The notes under the pieces are model-generated. The model had not been told where the DNA came from, ran no database searches, and worked only from the letters and a program-made list of their open reading frames with translations. DNA of 64,000 bases from Effusibacillus dendaii (GTDB taxonomy: Bacteria > Bacillota > Bacilli > Tumebacillales > Effusibacillaceae): contig NZ_AP023366.1 of assembly GCF_015097055.1 (NCBI RefSeq), positions 2,082,001 to 2,146,000 on the forward strand, in the 5' to 3' direction. This document shows positions 18,017 to 27,498 of the stretch, piece after piece; the first letter of the stretch is position 1; every line of letters starts with the position of its first letter. The translations under genes and the position numbers were made by a program.

Positions 18017-19183
18017 TTAAATGATTCCCGTTCGTCTACGCGGTTTCACCTTCTGCAGAACGAACAGAACGGCAAGCAGCAATGCACCAGACAGAGAAGA
18101 CCACGCAAAATATTGATAGATCGAAAGCACACCGAACCGATCGTACAACCATCCAGCCGTATAACTGGCCGCCATCGTGCCTAAACCGTTAGCCATCGCT
18201 GCATAAATGGCCTGAGCGGTCACCTGTACACGTTCGGGAGCGGAATGTCGAATAAAATTGGCTGCTATCGGCAGGAACAAACCAACGGAAAATCCCTGCA
18301 GCAGGAAAAATGAAATCACCATAAGGGGGGACGGACCTGATGCATAAAAAAACCAGCGGGCCGCCGACACCAATCCTGCTAAAATGACCAATGTCAACAT
18401 CCCGATTCGTCCCATTAGCCAGTCGGCCATTTTCATAAAAGGCGCTTCCGAACCGGCAAACAGTAAAAACGCCAAGCCAACGCCGCTCACTGCTCCGCCA
18501 ATCGCTGTATAGAACAACGGAAAATACGAGTTGTTCGCGTAAATCGGGCCAAAGATCAGAAAAGCGGCAATCAAAAAGAGCAGATAGGACGGAATCCTCA
18601 ACAAACTGCCGACATCCGTCAGTATACCGGAAGAACGCCGCAGCTTCCGTTTCGGAAGCAGCAGAGCAAGGTACGCACAGGACACAAAGGCGCCTGCATA
18701 CAAGTAAAAGATTATCGTTAGCCCGAACCTCTCAGCCAACTGACCTGCCAGCCACACCGCGATGGCAAACCCAACCGCCCCGAACATCCGTATGCTGCCA
18801 TAATTGGTTTTTCTGCCTTGAAAAAAATCAAGTGTCATCGCGTCAATTACCGGAACGACCGCACTCTGAAAAACAATCAGCAGGATATAGAGCAAGAGCA
18901 GCCACCCATACCGGCCGTTCACCGAAGGGAACAGCAGACCCAGACTCGCACCTGCCAGCAACGCCCCTGCCAACACCTGTTTTTGCGCCTGAAAACGGTC
19001 TGTAATCATTCCCCAAACCGGCTGCACCAGGATGGAGACGATCGGACCGGCTGACAGCAGTATGCCAATCTCTACACCGGACAAACCAAACGATTTTAAA
19101 TACAGAGAAAACATCGGCAAATGGGCGCCAAATCCGAAAAACAGAAAAAAGTAAAACAGACAAAATCGAAAGGTCATTTTCAT
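18017..19183 (-). CDS. MFS transporter, PPP/nucleoside-symporter-like family
   Basis: This 388-residue membrane protein has about twelve hydrophobic segments. The first helix region FCLFYFFLFFGFGAHLPMFSLYLKSFGLS and the PVWGMITDRF loop match MFS_1-like transporters related to the 3-phenylpropionate permease group (as in Bacillus YwbF). The substrate cannot be deduced. An ATG two codons downstream (19177) is also well spaced from AAAGGGA. It lies just upstream of the chelatase gene on the same strand, with 27 bases between them. Confidence 0.78.
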   Translation of the reverse strand: MKMTFRFCLFYFFLFFGFGAHLPMFSLYLKSFGLSGVEIGILLSAGPIVSILVQPVWGMITDRFQAQKQVLAGALLAGASLGLLFPSVNGRYGWLLLLYILLIVFQSAVVPVIDAMTLDFFQGRKTNYGSIRMFGAVGFAIAVWLAGQLAERFGLTIIFYLYAGAFVSCAYLALLLPKRKLRRSSGILTDVGSLLRIPSYLLFLIAAFLIFGPIYANNSYFPLFYTAIGGAVSGVGLAFLLFAGSEAPFMKMADWLMGRIGMLTLVILAGLVSAARWFFYASGPSPLMVISFFLLQGFSVGLFLPIAANFIRHSAPERVQVTAQAIYAAMANGLGTMAASYTAGWLYDRFGVLSIYQYFAWSSLSGALLLAVLFVLQKVKPRRRTGII

Positions 19184-19267
19184 TCCCTTTCCTGAGTCAA
19201 TGACATTTTACATAATATAACGCGAAAAGAGAATAATTTTCACAAAATTGAAAAGAACTCAGTTGAT

Positions 19268-20164
19268 TTATTTTGAAGAAACAGACAATCGGTCGACAAT
19301 TCTTTTAAGGCGGTCATAGTGGGACAACAATCGAACCCGGGCCGCTTCCGCTTCCGAAGCAGCAGGCCGCAGACCCCGAATATTCCAGTAATCAATCAGT
19401 GTATCGACAACCTGGTTAAAATAATGGACCGGACTGTAGTTGGCATGTTTCGCAATGATTTTCTCCCGTTCCGAAAAATCAGGCATAACCGCCCCCGGCA
19501 TTTTGAAGTTCATGATAACGTCCGTCACCAGCATGATATAATTTGGCTCCAATTCGAGGTGAGTTTTCACCGCATCGCGATAAAACGTATAGTGGAGCGT
19601 CTCATCTTTCGCCAAACGCTTCAATAAAGTGGACAGTTCGGGGTCATACGGTTGAGCAGCTTTTGCCACATTCATGTAAAACACCATGGTAGCCAACTCC
19701 TGCACCGTCGTATAGACCATCGTTTCAAGCGGGGTTTCAAAATCGATTTCCCAACCGTTTTCAACCACCATCTTCCGCAACCGGTGAAGCTCTCGCGGAT
19801 CCCCGTTGCGCGTCACGATCAGATAGGTTTCCAACAGGCTGCTGTGCTGATCTTCTTCCGCCGTCCATGTATGGACAAAGTCCTGCAGCACCTGGAACGA
19901 TCCTCGAAACGTGGTGCTTAACCCGGTTGTAAACCAGGGCAAATTGACTTCTGTCAGCAAAGCCGTTTCAACCGCCGTATAAATTTCGTCCGGTACGATT
20001 CGTTGCTGCGGGAGCCACGGTTCCTTCTTAAAACAGCGCGCCTGCTCCCAGGGTATATATTCATGATAGCTCCAATCAATATTGGCCGCTTGTAATTTAT
20101 GCCGGTTGTACAATTCCTGGAGTTGTTTTTCCAACCTGGAGTTTGAATCGTTTAATAGTAGCAC
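19268..20164 (-). CDS. Soluble acyl-[acyl-carrier-protein] desaturase (diiron)
   Basis: This 298-residue protein of the stearoyl-ACP desaturase family uses O2 and reduced ferredoxin to introduce a double bond into acyl-ACP. The diiron ligands are visible as ExxH motifs: EEDQHSSLLETY near residue 122 and KDETLHYTFYRDAV near residue 205, plus upstream Glu in LLTEVNLPWF. No membrane segment is present. Such desaturases are common in plants and actinobacteria; most Bacillales use the membrane enzyme Des instead. It stands alone and diverges from the thioesterase gene. Confidence 0.85.
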   Translation of the reverse strand: MLLLNDSNSRLEKQLQELYNRHKLQAANIDWSYHEYIPWEQARCFKKEPWLPQQRIVPDEIYTAVETALLTEVNLPWFTTGLSTTFRGSFQVLQDFVHTWTAEEDQHSSLLETYLIVTRNGDPRELHRLRKMVVENGWEIDFETPLETMVYTTVQELATMVFYMNVAKAAQPYDPELSTLLKRLAKDETLHYTFYRDAVKTHLELEPNYIMLVTDVIMNFKMPGAVMPDFSEREKIIAKHANYSPVHYFNQVVDTLIDYWNIRGLRPAASEAEAARVRLLSHYDRLKRIVDRLSVSSK

Positions 20165-20337
20165 TCGAAAACCTCACTTTTTTCAGAAAACTAAAATAAC
20201 AATATTACCATATCATACAACAAAAAGTCAGTGATGAACAGTACGGATTTAACGGGTCAGTTGTTGCTTTCTATTTTTTGGTTTAGGATGAGTACAACAG
20301 AACCTGAACCAATCAAATCAAAAAGGAGAGAAACTCT

Positions 20338-20820
20338 ATGTCATTAACCCCTAAAAAACCTGCCGAATCGCAAGTGGAAATGGCAGATATTATACTCCCC
20401 GCCCAGACCAACGCATTGGGAACCATTTTTGGCGGGGAGGTCATGTCGTATGTGGACCGTATCGCATCGATCGCCGCTTCCCGTCATTCCGGCCAATCGG
20501 TTGTCACTGCTTCGTTTGACAGCTTGGATTTTCTGTCTCCTATCCGTCTGGGGGAAGTGATTTTACTGCGGGCAGTCGTTACCTGGACAGGCCGTACGTC
20601 AATGGAGATCATGGTGACAATTGAGGCAGAAAACAGCAGAACAGGGGAACGGCGCGTAACGGGCGTTTCTTTTTTGACATTCGTCGCGGTAGACCACGCA
20701 GGGCGCCCCGTCGAAGTACCCCCGCTTGAACCGGAAACGGATGCGGAAAAATACCAGTTCGAGCTTGCCAAAGATCGCGCTGCTCATCGCAAACAAAGAC
20801 GAGAAAAGTTCGTATATTGA
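20338..20820 (+). CDS. Acyl-CoA thioesterase, hotdog fold (YkhA type)
   Basis: This 160-residue protein hydrolyses acyl-CoA thioesters. The signature is NALGTIFGGEVMSYVDRIASIAASRHSG followed by DSLDFLSPIRLGEVILLRAVVTWTGRTSMEI, the usual N-terminal pattern of the BFIT/YkhA group. AGGAGAG precedes the ATG. It ends at its own terminator and faces the desaturase gene divergently, so both may serve membrane-lipid adjustment; that is inference. Confidence 0.9.
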   Translation: MSLTPKKPAESQVEMADIILPAQTNALGTIFGGEVMSYVDRIASIAASRHSGQSVVTASFDSLDFLSPIRLGEVILLRAVVTWTGRTSMEIMVTIEAENSRTGERRVTGVSFLTFVAVDHAGRPVEVPPLEPETDAEKYQFELAKDRAAHRKQRREKFVY

Positions 20821-20823
20821 AAG

Positions 20824-20866
20824 AAAGCACCGCATCCGGGTTGGAATACCGGCGCGGTGCTTTTTA
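20824..20866 (+). terminator. Terminator after the thioesterase gene
   Basis: AGCACCGC and GCGGTGCT form a perfect stem around a 20-base loop, followed by five T. It may serve alaS from the other strand as well. Confidence 0.85.
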
Positions 20867-20904
20867 ACAGCAGTTCTTTTTACAGCAGTTCCTGACAATC
20901 CTAT

Positions 20905-23547
20905 TTATTTTGCATTCACCAATTGGTTTTTCAAAATTTCCGGCACCTGGCCGATAGCGTCCGTTAACTTGGCAACATCCCGTCCGCCCGCTTGCGCCAG
21001 TTCGGGTCTGCCACCGCCGCCACCGCCAGTAATCGCCGCCACCTCTTTGACGATCTTGCCTGCCTGCAAACCTTTGCCTACAAGATCCTTTGAAACCGCC
21101 ACGACGAAGTTCAGCTTGTCATCGTTGGCGCCGCCCACCACGACGATGCCCGAACCGATTCGGTTGCGGAGATCTTCCGCCACACTGCGCAGACTCTCCA
21201 TGTCGAGCCCTGACAGTTCCGCTGCAATGAACGGGATGCCATCCACCTGCTGCACCTTGTCAAGCAGGCCTTTTACTTCGTAGGAAGCGAGCTTGCCTTT
21301 CAGACTTTCTATTTCTTTCGTCAGTTCCTTCACGTTAGACTGCAGAATGTCAATCCGGAACGGAATGTCCTGCACATTCGACTTCAGCCTGCTTGCCACT
21401 TCTTCCAGCAACTGGGTCTGTTGCTTCATGTATTCATACGCACCGCGCCCGGTTACCGCCTCAATACGACGCACTCCTGCGCCAATTGAAGATTCGGAGA
21501 CGATTTTGAACAGGCCGATCTCACCCGTCCGGTTTACATGACAGCCGCCACACAGCTCAATTGAATAGTCGCCCGCCTTTACAACGCGTACAACATCGCC
21601 ATATTTTTCACCAAACAGGGCCATCGCACCCATTTTTTTCGCTTCATCAATCGGCATCTCACGGATTTCAACCGGTTCATTCGCCCAAATCTGCTCATTC
21701 ACTTTTTGTTCCACCGCTGCCAATTCCTGCGGAGTCATGGCGCTTAGATGAGAGAAGTCAAACCGGAGACGATCCGCTTCCACCAACGAACCTGCCTGCG
21801 CCACATGCTCACCGAGCACTTCTCGCAGCGCTTTATGCAACAAGTGGGTGCCTGTATGGTTTTTCACGGTATCTGCCCGTTTTTCCGTGTCGATGGAAGC
21901 TTCCACCGTATCAAATACATCCACTTCACCGGAGATCACTTTCACTTTGTGGACATGATAGCCATTTGGCGCCTTTTGCACGTCAAGCACCTGCATCTGT
22001 GCCTTTTCTCCCACGGAGATAATCCCTTTATCGGCTACCTGTCCGCCCGATTCAGCATAAAACGGAGTATAGTCAAGAATCACGTCGACCTGGTCGCCTT
22101 CCTGAGCCGATTTTACAATTTGATTGTCTTTAATAATCGCCAATATTTTACCGGCGGCAGCCAGGTTGTTGTATCCGACAAAGCTGGACGTCAACTGACC
22201 AAGCTCATCAAATACAGTATTTTGAACCTGCATGGAAGAAACGTCCTTACGCGCAGCGCGGGCACGCTCCCGTTGTTCCTGCAAGGCTCGTTCAAATCCT
22301 TCACGGTCAACCGACAATCCATGCTCCATCGCAATATCTTCTGTCAAATCGATCGGGAAACCGTATGTGTCGTAAAGCCGGAATACCTCTTCGCCCGGGA
22401 TTTCCGACTTTTTCTCCGATTGTACCCGTTTTATCACGTCTGCCAGAATCGCTTCCCCTTCATGCAGCGTTTCAGAGAAACGTTCTTCTTCCGCTTTGAT
22501 CACCCGTTCGATAAACTCCCGCTTTTGCAGCACTTCCTGATAGTAGCCGCCCATGATGTCGCCAACCACTTTCACCAACTGATACAGAAACGGCTTCTCA
22601 ATTCCCAGCACTTTTCCGTACCGAACAGCGCGGCGAAGCAACCGGCGGATCACATAGCCACGTCCTTCGTTGGATGGCAAAGCGCCGTCTCCGATTGAAA
22701 ACGTAACGGTTCTTACATGGTCCGCGATCACTTTGAACGCGACATCCCATTCCTCTTTTTGGCGATAGGGTTTGCCAGCCAACCGGCTTGTCTCCTCAAT
22801 CACCGGCAGAAACAAATCGGTGTCAAAATTGGTTTCCCCGTTTTGCAGCAGGGAACACAGCCGTTCCAAGCCAGCCCCCGTATCAATGTTTTTCTTCGGA
22901 AGTTCCGTATAGGTGCCATCCGGATTATGGTTGAATTGTGAAAATACAAGGTTCCACACTTCCAGAAAGCGGGTTCCGCCATCCAGATCCGGATGGAATT
23001 GTTCCGGCTGGCCTTTTTCCGGATTTCGATCGTAAAAAATTTCCGAACAGGGGCCGCACGGTCCTTCCCCGATATCCCAGAAATTGTCCTCTTCTGTACG
23101 GGCAATTCTATTGTCGGGCAGGCCGATTTCCTCGTGCCACAACTTGTACGCCTCTTCATCCTCATGATAGATGGTGACATACAACCGTTCTTTATCAAAT
23201 CCGATCCACTCTGGAGAAGTCAAAAACTCCCACGCCCAATGAATCGCTTCCCGTTTAAAGTAGTCACCGATCGAAAAATTGCCCAGCATCTCAAAAAACG
23301 TATGGTGCCTTGCTGTCTTCCCTACGTTTTCAATGTCATTTGTGCGAATGCATTTTTGCGAGTTGGTCATTCGCGGATTTTTGGGGATTTCGCTGCCGTC
23401 AAAATATTTCTTGAGCGGTGCCATTCCCGCGTTAATCCACAGCAGCGACGGATCATTGTAGGGCACCAGACTGGCACTGGGCATGATGTCGTGCCCTTTC
23501 GATTCAAAAAAACGAAGGAACTTTTCGCGAACTTCTGCCGATTTCAT
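20905..23547 (-). CDS. alaS: Alanyl-tRNA synthetase
   Basis: This 880-residue class II synthetase charges tRNA-Ala. The catalytic domain starts with [38 protein letters not shown] (motif region) and [31 protein letters not shown]. The editing domain has the zinc-binding [16 protein letters not shown] and [13 protein letters not shown]. The C-terminal DHHA1-like domain ends with [17 protein letters not shown]. Full length. Expression is controlled by the T-box leader immediately upstream. Confidence 0.97.
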   Translation of the reverse strand: MKSAEVREKFLRFFESKGHDIMPSASLVPYNDPSLLWINAGMAPLKKYFDGSEIPKNPRMTNSQKCIRTNDIENVGKTARHHTFFEMLGNFSIGDYFKREAIHWAWEFLTSPEWIGFDKERLYVTIYHEDEEAYKLWHEEIGLPDNRIARTEEDNFWDIGEGPCGPCSEIFYDRNPEKGQPEQFHPDLDGGTRFLEVWNLVFSQFNHNPDGTYTELPKKNIDTGAGLERLCSLLQNGETNFDTDLFLPVIEETSRLAGKPYRQKEEWDVAFKVIADHVRTVTFSIGDGALPSNEGRGYVIRRLLRRAVRYGKVLGIEKPFLYQLVKVVGDIMGGYYQEVLQKREFIERVIKAEEERFSETLHEGEAILADVIKRVQSEKKSEIPGEEVFRLYDTYGFPIDLTEDIAMEHGLSVDREGFERALQEQRERARAARKDVSSMQVQNTVFDELGQLTSSFVGYNNLAAAGKILAIIKDNQIVKSAQEGDQVDVILDYTPFYAESGGQVADKGIISVGEKAQMQVLDVQKAPNGYHVHKVKVISGEVDVFDTVEASIDTEKRADTVKNHTGTHLLHKALREVLGEHVAQAGSLVEADRLRFDFSHLSAMTPQELAAVEQKVNEQIWANEPVEIREMPIDEAKKMGAMALFGEKYGDVVRVVKAGDYSIELCGGCHVNRTGEIGLFKIVSESSIGAGVRRIEAVTGRGAYEYMKQQTQLLEEVASRLKSNVQDIPFRIDILQSNVKELTKEIESLKGKLASYEVKGLLDKVQQVDGIPFIAAELSGLDMESLRSVAEDLRNRIGSGIVVVGGANDDKLNFVVAVSKDLVGKGLQAGKIVKEVAAITGGGGGGRPELAQAGGRDVAKLTDAIGQVPEILKNQLVNAK

Positions 23548-23574
23548 AATTTCCTCCTGATTTTTGGTAGTAAA

Positions 23575-23853
23575 TAAAAAAATCCTCCGTCCACTGCAGG
23601 GACGAAAGGATTTGCTCTCGCGGTACCACCCTGATTATCTGCCTGGCCACATACCGAGTAAAATGGCTTTCGATGGCAGATCGCCTTGATGTGCAGTAAC
23701 GGACACAAACCGAAAAGGATGAATTTGCCTGGAAGCAGCATTCAGACACCCTTCACAGAGCAACCTTTTCAGCCTGGAGGTTCCCTCTCTGACTGTGGAC
23801 TGCGTCTTACTTCACTTCCGCATCGCTTTTGGAAGATCTCACACTTTTTATTC
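23575..23853 (-). ncRNA. T-box riboswitch controlling alaS
   Basis: The minus strand carries the T-box core AGGGTGGTACCGCG (23619-23632) followed by a terminator hairpin (AATCCTTTCGTCC with GGACGGAGGATT, then seven T) at 23576-23612. A long stem I region precedes it and contains a GCT triplet (23737-23739), a suitable alanine specifier. Uncharged tRNA-Ala would stabilise the antiterminator and switch on alaS. Confidence 0.92.
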
Positions 23854-23859
23854 TCAACT

Positions 23860-23888
23860 ATTATAGCGATGTAAAATGGCATCGTCAA
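23860..23888 (-). promoter_or_regulatory. SigA-type promoter of the alaS T-box leader
   Basis: On the minus strand TTGACG (23883-23888) and TATAAT (23860-23865) are separated by 17 bases. Transcription should start near 23853, giving a leader of about 300 bases. The rest of the gap to 24002 holds the sigma gene promoter. Confidence 0.85.
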
Positions 23889-23929
23889 CAAGGTGCACCA
23901 TATGTTTCCAGTTTTGTGCGAAAATGGTC

Positions 23930-23956
23930 TGTAACCTTTTTCCGCTTTTTTTCGTC
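23930..23956 (+). promoter_or_regulatory. Possible ECF-type promoter upstream of the sigma factor gene
   Basis: TGTAACC (from 23930) followed by a T-rich stretch and CGTC (23953-23956) at 17-base spacing resembles SigW/SigX-type promoters (TGAAAC, 16 bases, CGTA/CGTC). It lies 47 bases ahead of the ECF sigma gene, as expected for autoregulation. Confidence 0.5.
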
Positions 23957-24002
23957 AGACGGATTAGAATGGTTGTAAAATGGCAGGAAGGAGGATGTTG
24001 CC

Positions 24003-24518
24003 ATGGAGGAATTTATCAGACAAGCGCTGATTGATGAAGAAGCGATGACTTCCCTTTTAAAAGAATTGGAACCGTTTGTCTATCGTCTTTCCTACCATTT
24101 AACACGCCATCAACACGATGCGGAAGATTTGGCTCAGGAAGTGCTCTACAAAATATGTACCAAGCTCTCGTTATATCGAGGCGACAGTTCACTTCAGACG
24201 TGGGTATATTCCTTGGTGTTAAACACATATAAGGATACTCTGCGAAAAAGAAAAGTGCGGCAGTTTGAAGAACTGACCGAAACCGCCGCAACCCAGTCGT
24301 TTGAAAACGCATCGAATTCAAAAATTTTGCTGGAAAGTTTATTGGAAGATCTGCCGGAAATTGATCGCCATATTTTGATACTTCGTTTTCAAAACGATTT
24401 GTCTGTGCGAGAAGTGGCCGACATTATGAATATTTCCGAAGCCAATGTAAAAACAAGGGTGTTCCGGCTAAAAGACCGGCTGCGCAATCTGTTTCGACAA
24501 GGAGGTGAAGTTCTGTGA
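24003..24518 (+). CDS. ECF-family RNA polymerase sigma factor
   Basis: This 171-residue sigma factor has only regions 2 and 4. Region 2 is YRLSYHLTRHQHDAEDLAQEVLYKICTK with the downstream TWVYSLVLNTYKD; region 4 is LPEIDRHILILRFQNDLSVREVADIMNISEANVKTRVFRLKDRLR. AGGAGG precedes the ATG. It overlaps the next gene, its presumed anti-sigma factor, by four bases, so they are co-translated. The group resembles SigW/SigX/SigV of Bacillus, which respond to envelope stress; the exact regulon cannot be read here. Confidence 0.93.
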   Translation: MEEFIRQALIDEEAMTSLLKELEPFVYRLSYHLTRHQHDAEDLAQEVLYKICTKLSLYRGDSSLQTWVYSLVLNTYKDTLRKRKVRQFEELTETAATQSFENASNSKILLESLLEDLPEIDRHILILRFQNDLSVREVADIMNISEANVKTRVFRLKDRLRNLFRQGGEVL

Positions 24519-25906
24519 AGTGCGCCGATGTTTTAAACGAATTATGGTCAGGCAAAAAATCGGAAGAGATCCGTTTGCATCTTGAAATTTGTTCCTCATG
24601 CTCGCAAGAAGCGTTTGAGATTCAGCAAATTGTGAAAAGCCTTCGTTCGATTGAATATCCGAAGCCCAGCCGTTCGTTGCTTCCCAACCGCGATACAATC
24701 CGACAGATCGTTCAGAAAAACCGCAAAAAACCTTGGCAGAGCATATCCAATGTGGCTGCTGTGGCAACTATACTGCTCGCCGTTGGAACTGGCGTTCTGA
24801 TTAACCATTTCCAAAATCGCTCGACCGGGTTCACGACCGGCTCGCCTGTCGCTTTAAGCAATCCATCTGCGACAACCGGACTCGCTTCCGCTCCCGGTTC
24901 ATCGAATACGGAACCTGCGAAACCGCCAGCCATTTCGGACAGCACAGGGGATAGTGAAGGAAGCAAACTGCCCGACGCTGTGAAGGGATTATTAAACAAT
25001 CCCGCTCTTAAAGGTGACGACAAGTCGGCAGCCCGAGTACGTCCCAGCGACCTGCCCATTCCGCCAAACAACGGAACTGACAGCACTCTGTCTGTTGAAG
25101 TTCCTGCCGATGCCGCCAAAGCAGCAAAAGTTGCGAAGAGCCCAGCCAGAATGCAGGGAATCGCAGCGGCAAAACCGGACAACACCAACGCAACCGCCGA
25201 CACACAGGCAACCCCGGATCCGCAGCAATCTGAATTTGCAAAAAGTATTTCAGCCTATTTTAACGGACCCCATAAACCTGCCGGCACGAAAGAAATAACC
25301 GTTGAGAGTTTTACGGCCGATCCGCAAACAGAAGATCGGGTATTGACAGGTAAAGCCGTTTTGAATGTTACATTGGAACCGAATGCAAAATCCGACTTTC
25401 AGGCAGGCAAAAACGAAGTATTTGTTCTGTTTGTTCTGCGGCAGGAAGTTTGGGAAGTCGAAAAAACGTCAACTTCCCCGTTAACGACGGATGATGCGCC
25501 GCCCTATTACTTAAGTCTCGATAAAATCGGTCAAACGATAGGCGGACGTGTAACTGAAATCTACATCTCCGAGTATCGGGATGACAAGTTTGTTCAACAA
25601 ATACACAGCATCAGAATCCTAACCGATCCAGACCAAGCTCCTAACGGAACGATTCGACCTTCTTCCTTTATCAATATCGATTTTAATCAAGACATGCCAG
25701 AAGGGCTTCGATTGGCCCTTAATAAAGGGGATCGGGTGATTGTAACCGTTGGGCCGCTTGATCCGAAGGTTGTAAAGGAAGAGAACCGCTGGTACAGTAC
25801 GCTTGATCGGTTTTTCATTTATCATGGCGGCAAATATTATGATTTCAAAGGAAATGTCGTCAATCTAAAAGACATCAATCCGCAGCAAGCAAACCCTCAA
25901 AAATAA
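24515..25906 (+). CDS. Zinc-finger anti-sigma factor with long extracytoplasmic domain
   Basis: This 463-residue protein has an N-terminal ZAS domain with the motif HLEICSSCS (His-x3-Cys-x2-Cys), which holds the cognate ECF sigma. One membrane segment follows at about residues 74-96 (VAAVATILLAVGTGVLI). The outer part begins with a ~150-residue Ser/Thr/Ala/Pro-rich low-complexity linker, then a folded domain of ~220 residues (ITVESFTADPQTEDRVLTGKAV, FVLFVLRQEVWEVEKTST, RILTDPDQAPNG). The C-terminal domain is not recognised; it is much longer than RsiW and may sense an envelope signal or control regulated proteolysis. It is coupled to the sigma gene by a four-base overlap. Confidence 0.82.
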   Translation: MKCADVLNELWSGKKSEEIRLHLEICSSCSQEAFEIQQIVKSLRSIEYPKPSRSLLPNRDTIRQIVQKNRKKPWQSISNVAAVATILLAVGTGVLINHFQNRSTGFTTGSPVALSNPSATTGLASAPGSSNTEPAKPPAISDSTGDSEGSKLPDAVKGLLNNPALKGDDKSAARVRPSDLPIPPNNGTDSTLSVEVPADAAKAAKVAKSPARMQGIAAAKPDNTNATADTQATPDPQQSEFAKSISAYFNGPHKPAGTKEITVESFTADPQTEDRVLTGKAVLNVTLEPNAKSDFQAGKNEVFVLFVLRQEVWEVEKTSTSPLTTDDAPPYYLSLDKIGQTIGGRVTEIYISEYRDDKFVQQIHSIRILTDPDQAPNGTIRPSSFINIDFNQDMPEGLRLALNKGDRVIVTVGPLDPKVVKEENRWYSTLDRFFIYHGGKYYDFKGNVVNLKDINPQQANPQK

Positions 25907-25931
25907 ACCGTCAGGATAATCATTGAGTAAG

Positions 25932-25966
25932 AAGGCTCCCGTTTCACCGAAACGGGAGCCTTCTTT
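25932..25966. terminator. Bidirectional terminator between the anti-sigma and permease genes
   Basis: AAGGCTCCCGTTTC and GAAACGGGAGCCTT form a perfect 14-bp stem with a three-base loop, with T-rich sequence on the plus side and A-rich sequence before it. It lies between convergent genes. Confidence 0.9.
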
Positions 25967-25970
25967 CATT

Positions 25971-27225
25971 TTAGATACGGAAAACCGCAAAAGTTACGGC
26001 TGCAATTCCGATCACGATCAGCGCAAACAGACCGATTTTCCTCATCAATTTCGCTTCTTTGTCGGCAGATCCCGCAATCACAGCCGCTAATACAACGCGG
26101 GATGGGGAAGCCATAGTTTGCCAACCACCCGGCGATCGAACCAATCATGCCCGCGTCTTTCATGACCATCCCAAGCGCCACAAAGCAAATCGTCGAGATA
26201 ACGGTCGGTCGCGATTGCCGCCAGGTGTCCCGCACACTGTTTGAAACCTCGCCGATGGAAATTTTGTATAACCGCAACAGAATCAGGCATGTAATCAACA
26301 TGACCGTGCCCGGACTGTCCAGAATAGAACCGGAGAGCCACTTTGCAGCTTCCGGAATTCGATGGAGCAGTTGATCACTCAGGAGAAAAAGCAAAAAAAC
26401 AAGATAAGGCAACAGCGTCTGCCACGTATCCCGCAAAGGCTGTTTACCCGAATCGCTTTTCTGTTGCTTCCTTCTCCAAACGATTGCTAACAGGAATCCG
26501 GTTATCAGCCCCGCTGTCACCCCTGCGGTTGGAACTTGCAAGTATCGGTTGGAAACATACAAACTCCCGCCCAAAAGTCCCGCTGTTAAAAATACATCCG
26601 GAAGTTGTCGAAGCGCCAAACGCCATCCAACTGCCGTCAGAGCTGCTGTAAAAATCCAAAACAGCAGAAGAGGCAATGAAAATATCGTGCACAATACGCC
26701 GACCGTTTGCAAGGGAACGTTTGCGATTTCCGATCCCAGTACAGTCCCGACAGCCATCGCTCCCCATGGGACCGCATTTTGTGTGAGCAGGGCAAGTACA
26801 GCTGCCTGCATGCCCCGGTAACCGAGCGCCAAAACAAGCGGCCCAGTCAACACAATTCCTGCCCCAAATCCGCTTACCGCTTCAAAAAACGGCCCCATCA
26901 CCGCCACTACGAACAACGTCCGCCGCAAAGGATTCTCTGATAAGCGATCAATCAGATCGGGGAATTTGTCAAACACTCCGGTACGACGAAGCAATTGATA
27001 GAACCACAAGCCCATAACCACTACATAAACGACCCGAAAAGCGGGAGAAAGTCCGTGCGATAAAGAAACAAGCGACTGCTTCCAGGACAATCCAAAAACA
27101 AAAACTGCGATCAGTAAAGTTATACCGAGTCCGTACAAGCTGGTTTCAGCTGTCCCCCTTTTTTTCACGAGCAGCAGGAACAGCACAGCAAGAAACGGAA
27201 TGGCGGCAAAAAGCACGGGCGACAA
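25971..27225 (-). pseudogene. L-lactate permease family gene with a C-terminal frameshift
   Basis: The first ~370 codons encode a LctP/LutP-type lactate permease with about twelve membrane segments (FFEAVSGFGAGIVLTGPLVLALGY, LLTQNAVPWGAMAVGT). After WLANYGFPIP the frame continues into a cysteine-rich, unlikely tail. In the neighbouring frame the expected last helix appears (VLAAVIAGSADKEAKL, then GLFALIVIGIAAVTFAVFRI) and ends with TAA at 25971-25973. Two lost G (CCGGCG to CCGCG and TTGGTA to TTGTA near 26100) would restore P-A-L-V-L. The gene is either mis-sequenced or recently broken. Without repair it would lack its last membrane helix. It is divergent from an XRE-cupin regulator. Confidence 0.75.
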
Positions 27226-27268
27226 CCGAATCCCCCTCTCCTCACTTGGCTACCGTTTGTTTTCTTTG

Positions 27269-27302
27269 GTCGATAGGAATTTATAAATTTTATCCTATCG
27301 AC
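27269..27302. promoter_or_regulatory. Palindromic site upstream of the lactate permease gene
   Basis: GTCGATAGGA and TCCTATCGAC form perfect 10-bp arms around a 14-base AT-rich centre, 44 bases upstream of the permease start. This is a likely operator, perhaps for the divergent regulator at 27499 or a GntR-type lactate regulator. Confidence 0.5.
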
Positions 27303-27318
27303 ATAAGGTCAAGAGGAT

Positions 27319-27347
27319 CCCACCAAAGTGCTTGCCACTTTGGTGGG
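27319..27347 (+). other. Strong hairpin in the permease/regulator intergenic region
   Basis: CCCACCAAAGTG and CACTTTGGTGGG form a perfect 12-bp stem with a five-base loop. No T tract follows directly. Together with the next hairpin it could be part of a small RNA or leader. Confidence 0.5.
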
Positions 27348-27376
27348 TGGAACTTTGCTTCCGCCTGCGCCAAAGG

Positions 27377-27402
27377 CTTGGCGAAAGCCAAGTTTTCTTT
27401 AT
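27377..27402 (+). terminator. Rho-independent terminator, copy B of the dispersed hairpin
   Basis: CTTGGC-GAAA-GCCAAG is followed by TTTTCTTTAT. The 26 bases match the element at 270-295 (opposite strand) with a single change in the loop. No gene ends here on the plus strand, so it may terminate a short untranslated RNA or act as an attenuator ahead of the regulator gene. Confidence 0.65.
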
Positions 27403-27498
27403 ATACTATAGTAAATCAATTTCTATTATAGTGTGTAAATTATGTAAAATTCAAGAAATTTTCTACTATAGCGGAAACAAGGAAAGGAGATTCCTTTG

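Noticed and set aside
21748-22698. Long open frame antisense to alaS (316 codons)
   Set aside because: It has no ribosome-binding site and its residues are the mirror of alaS codon bias; alaS itself is unmistakable.
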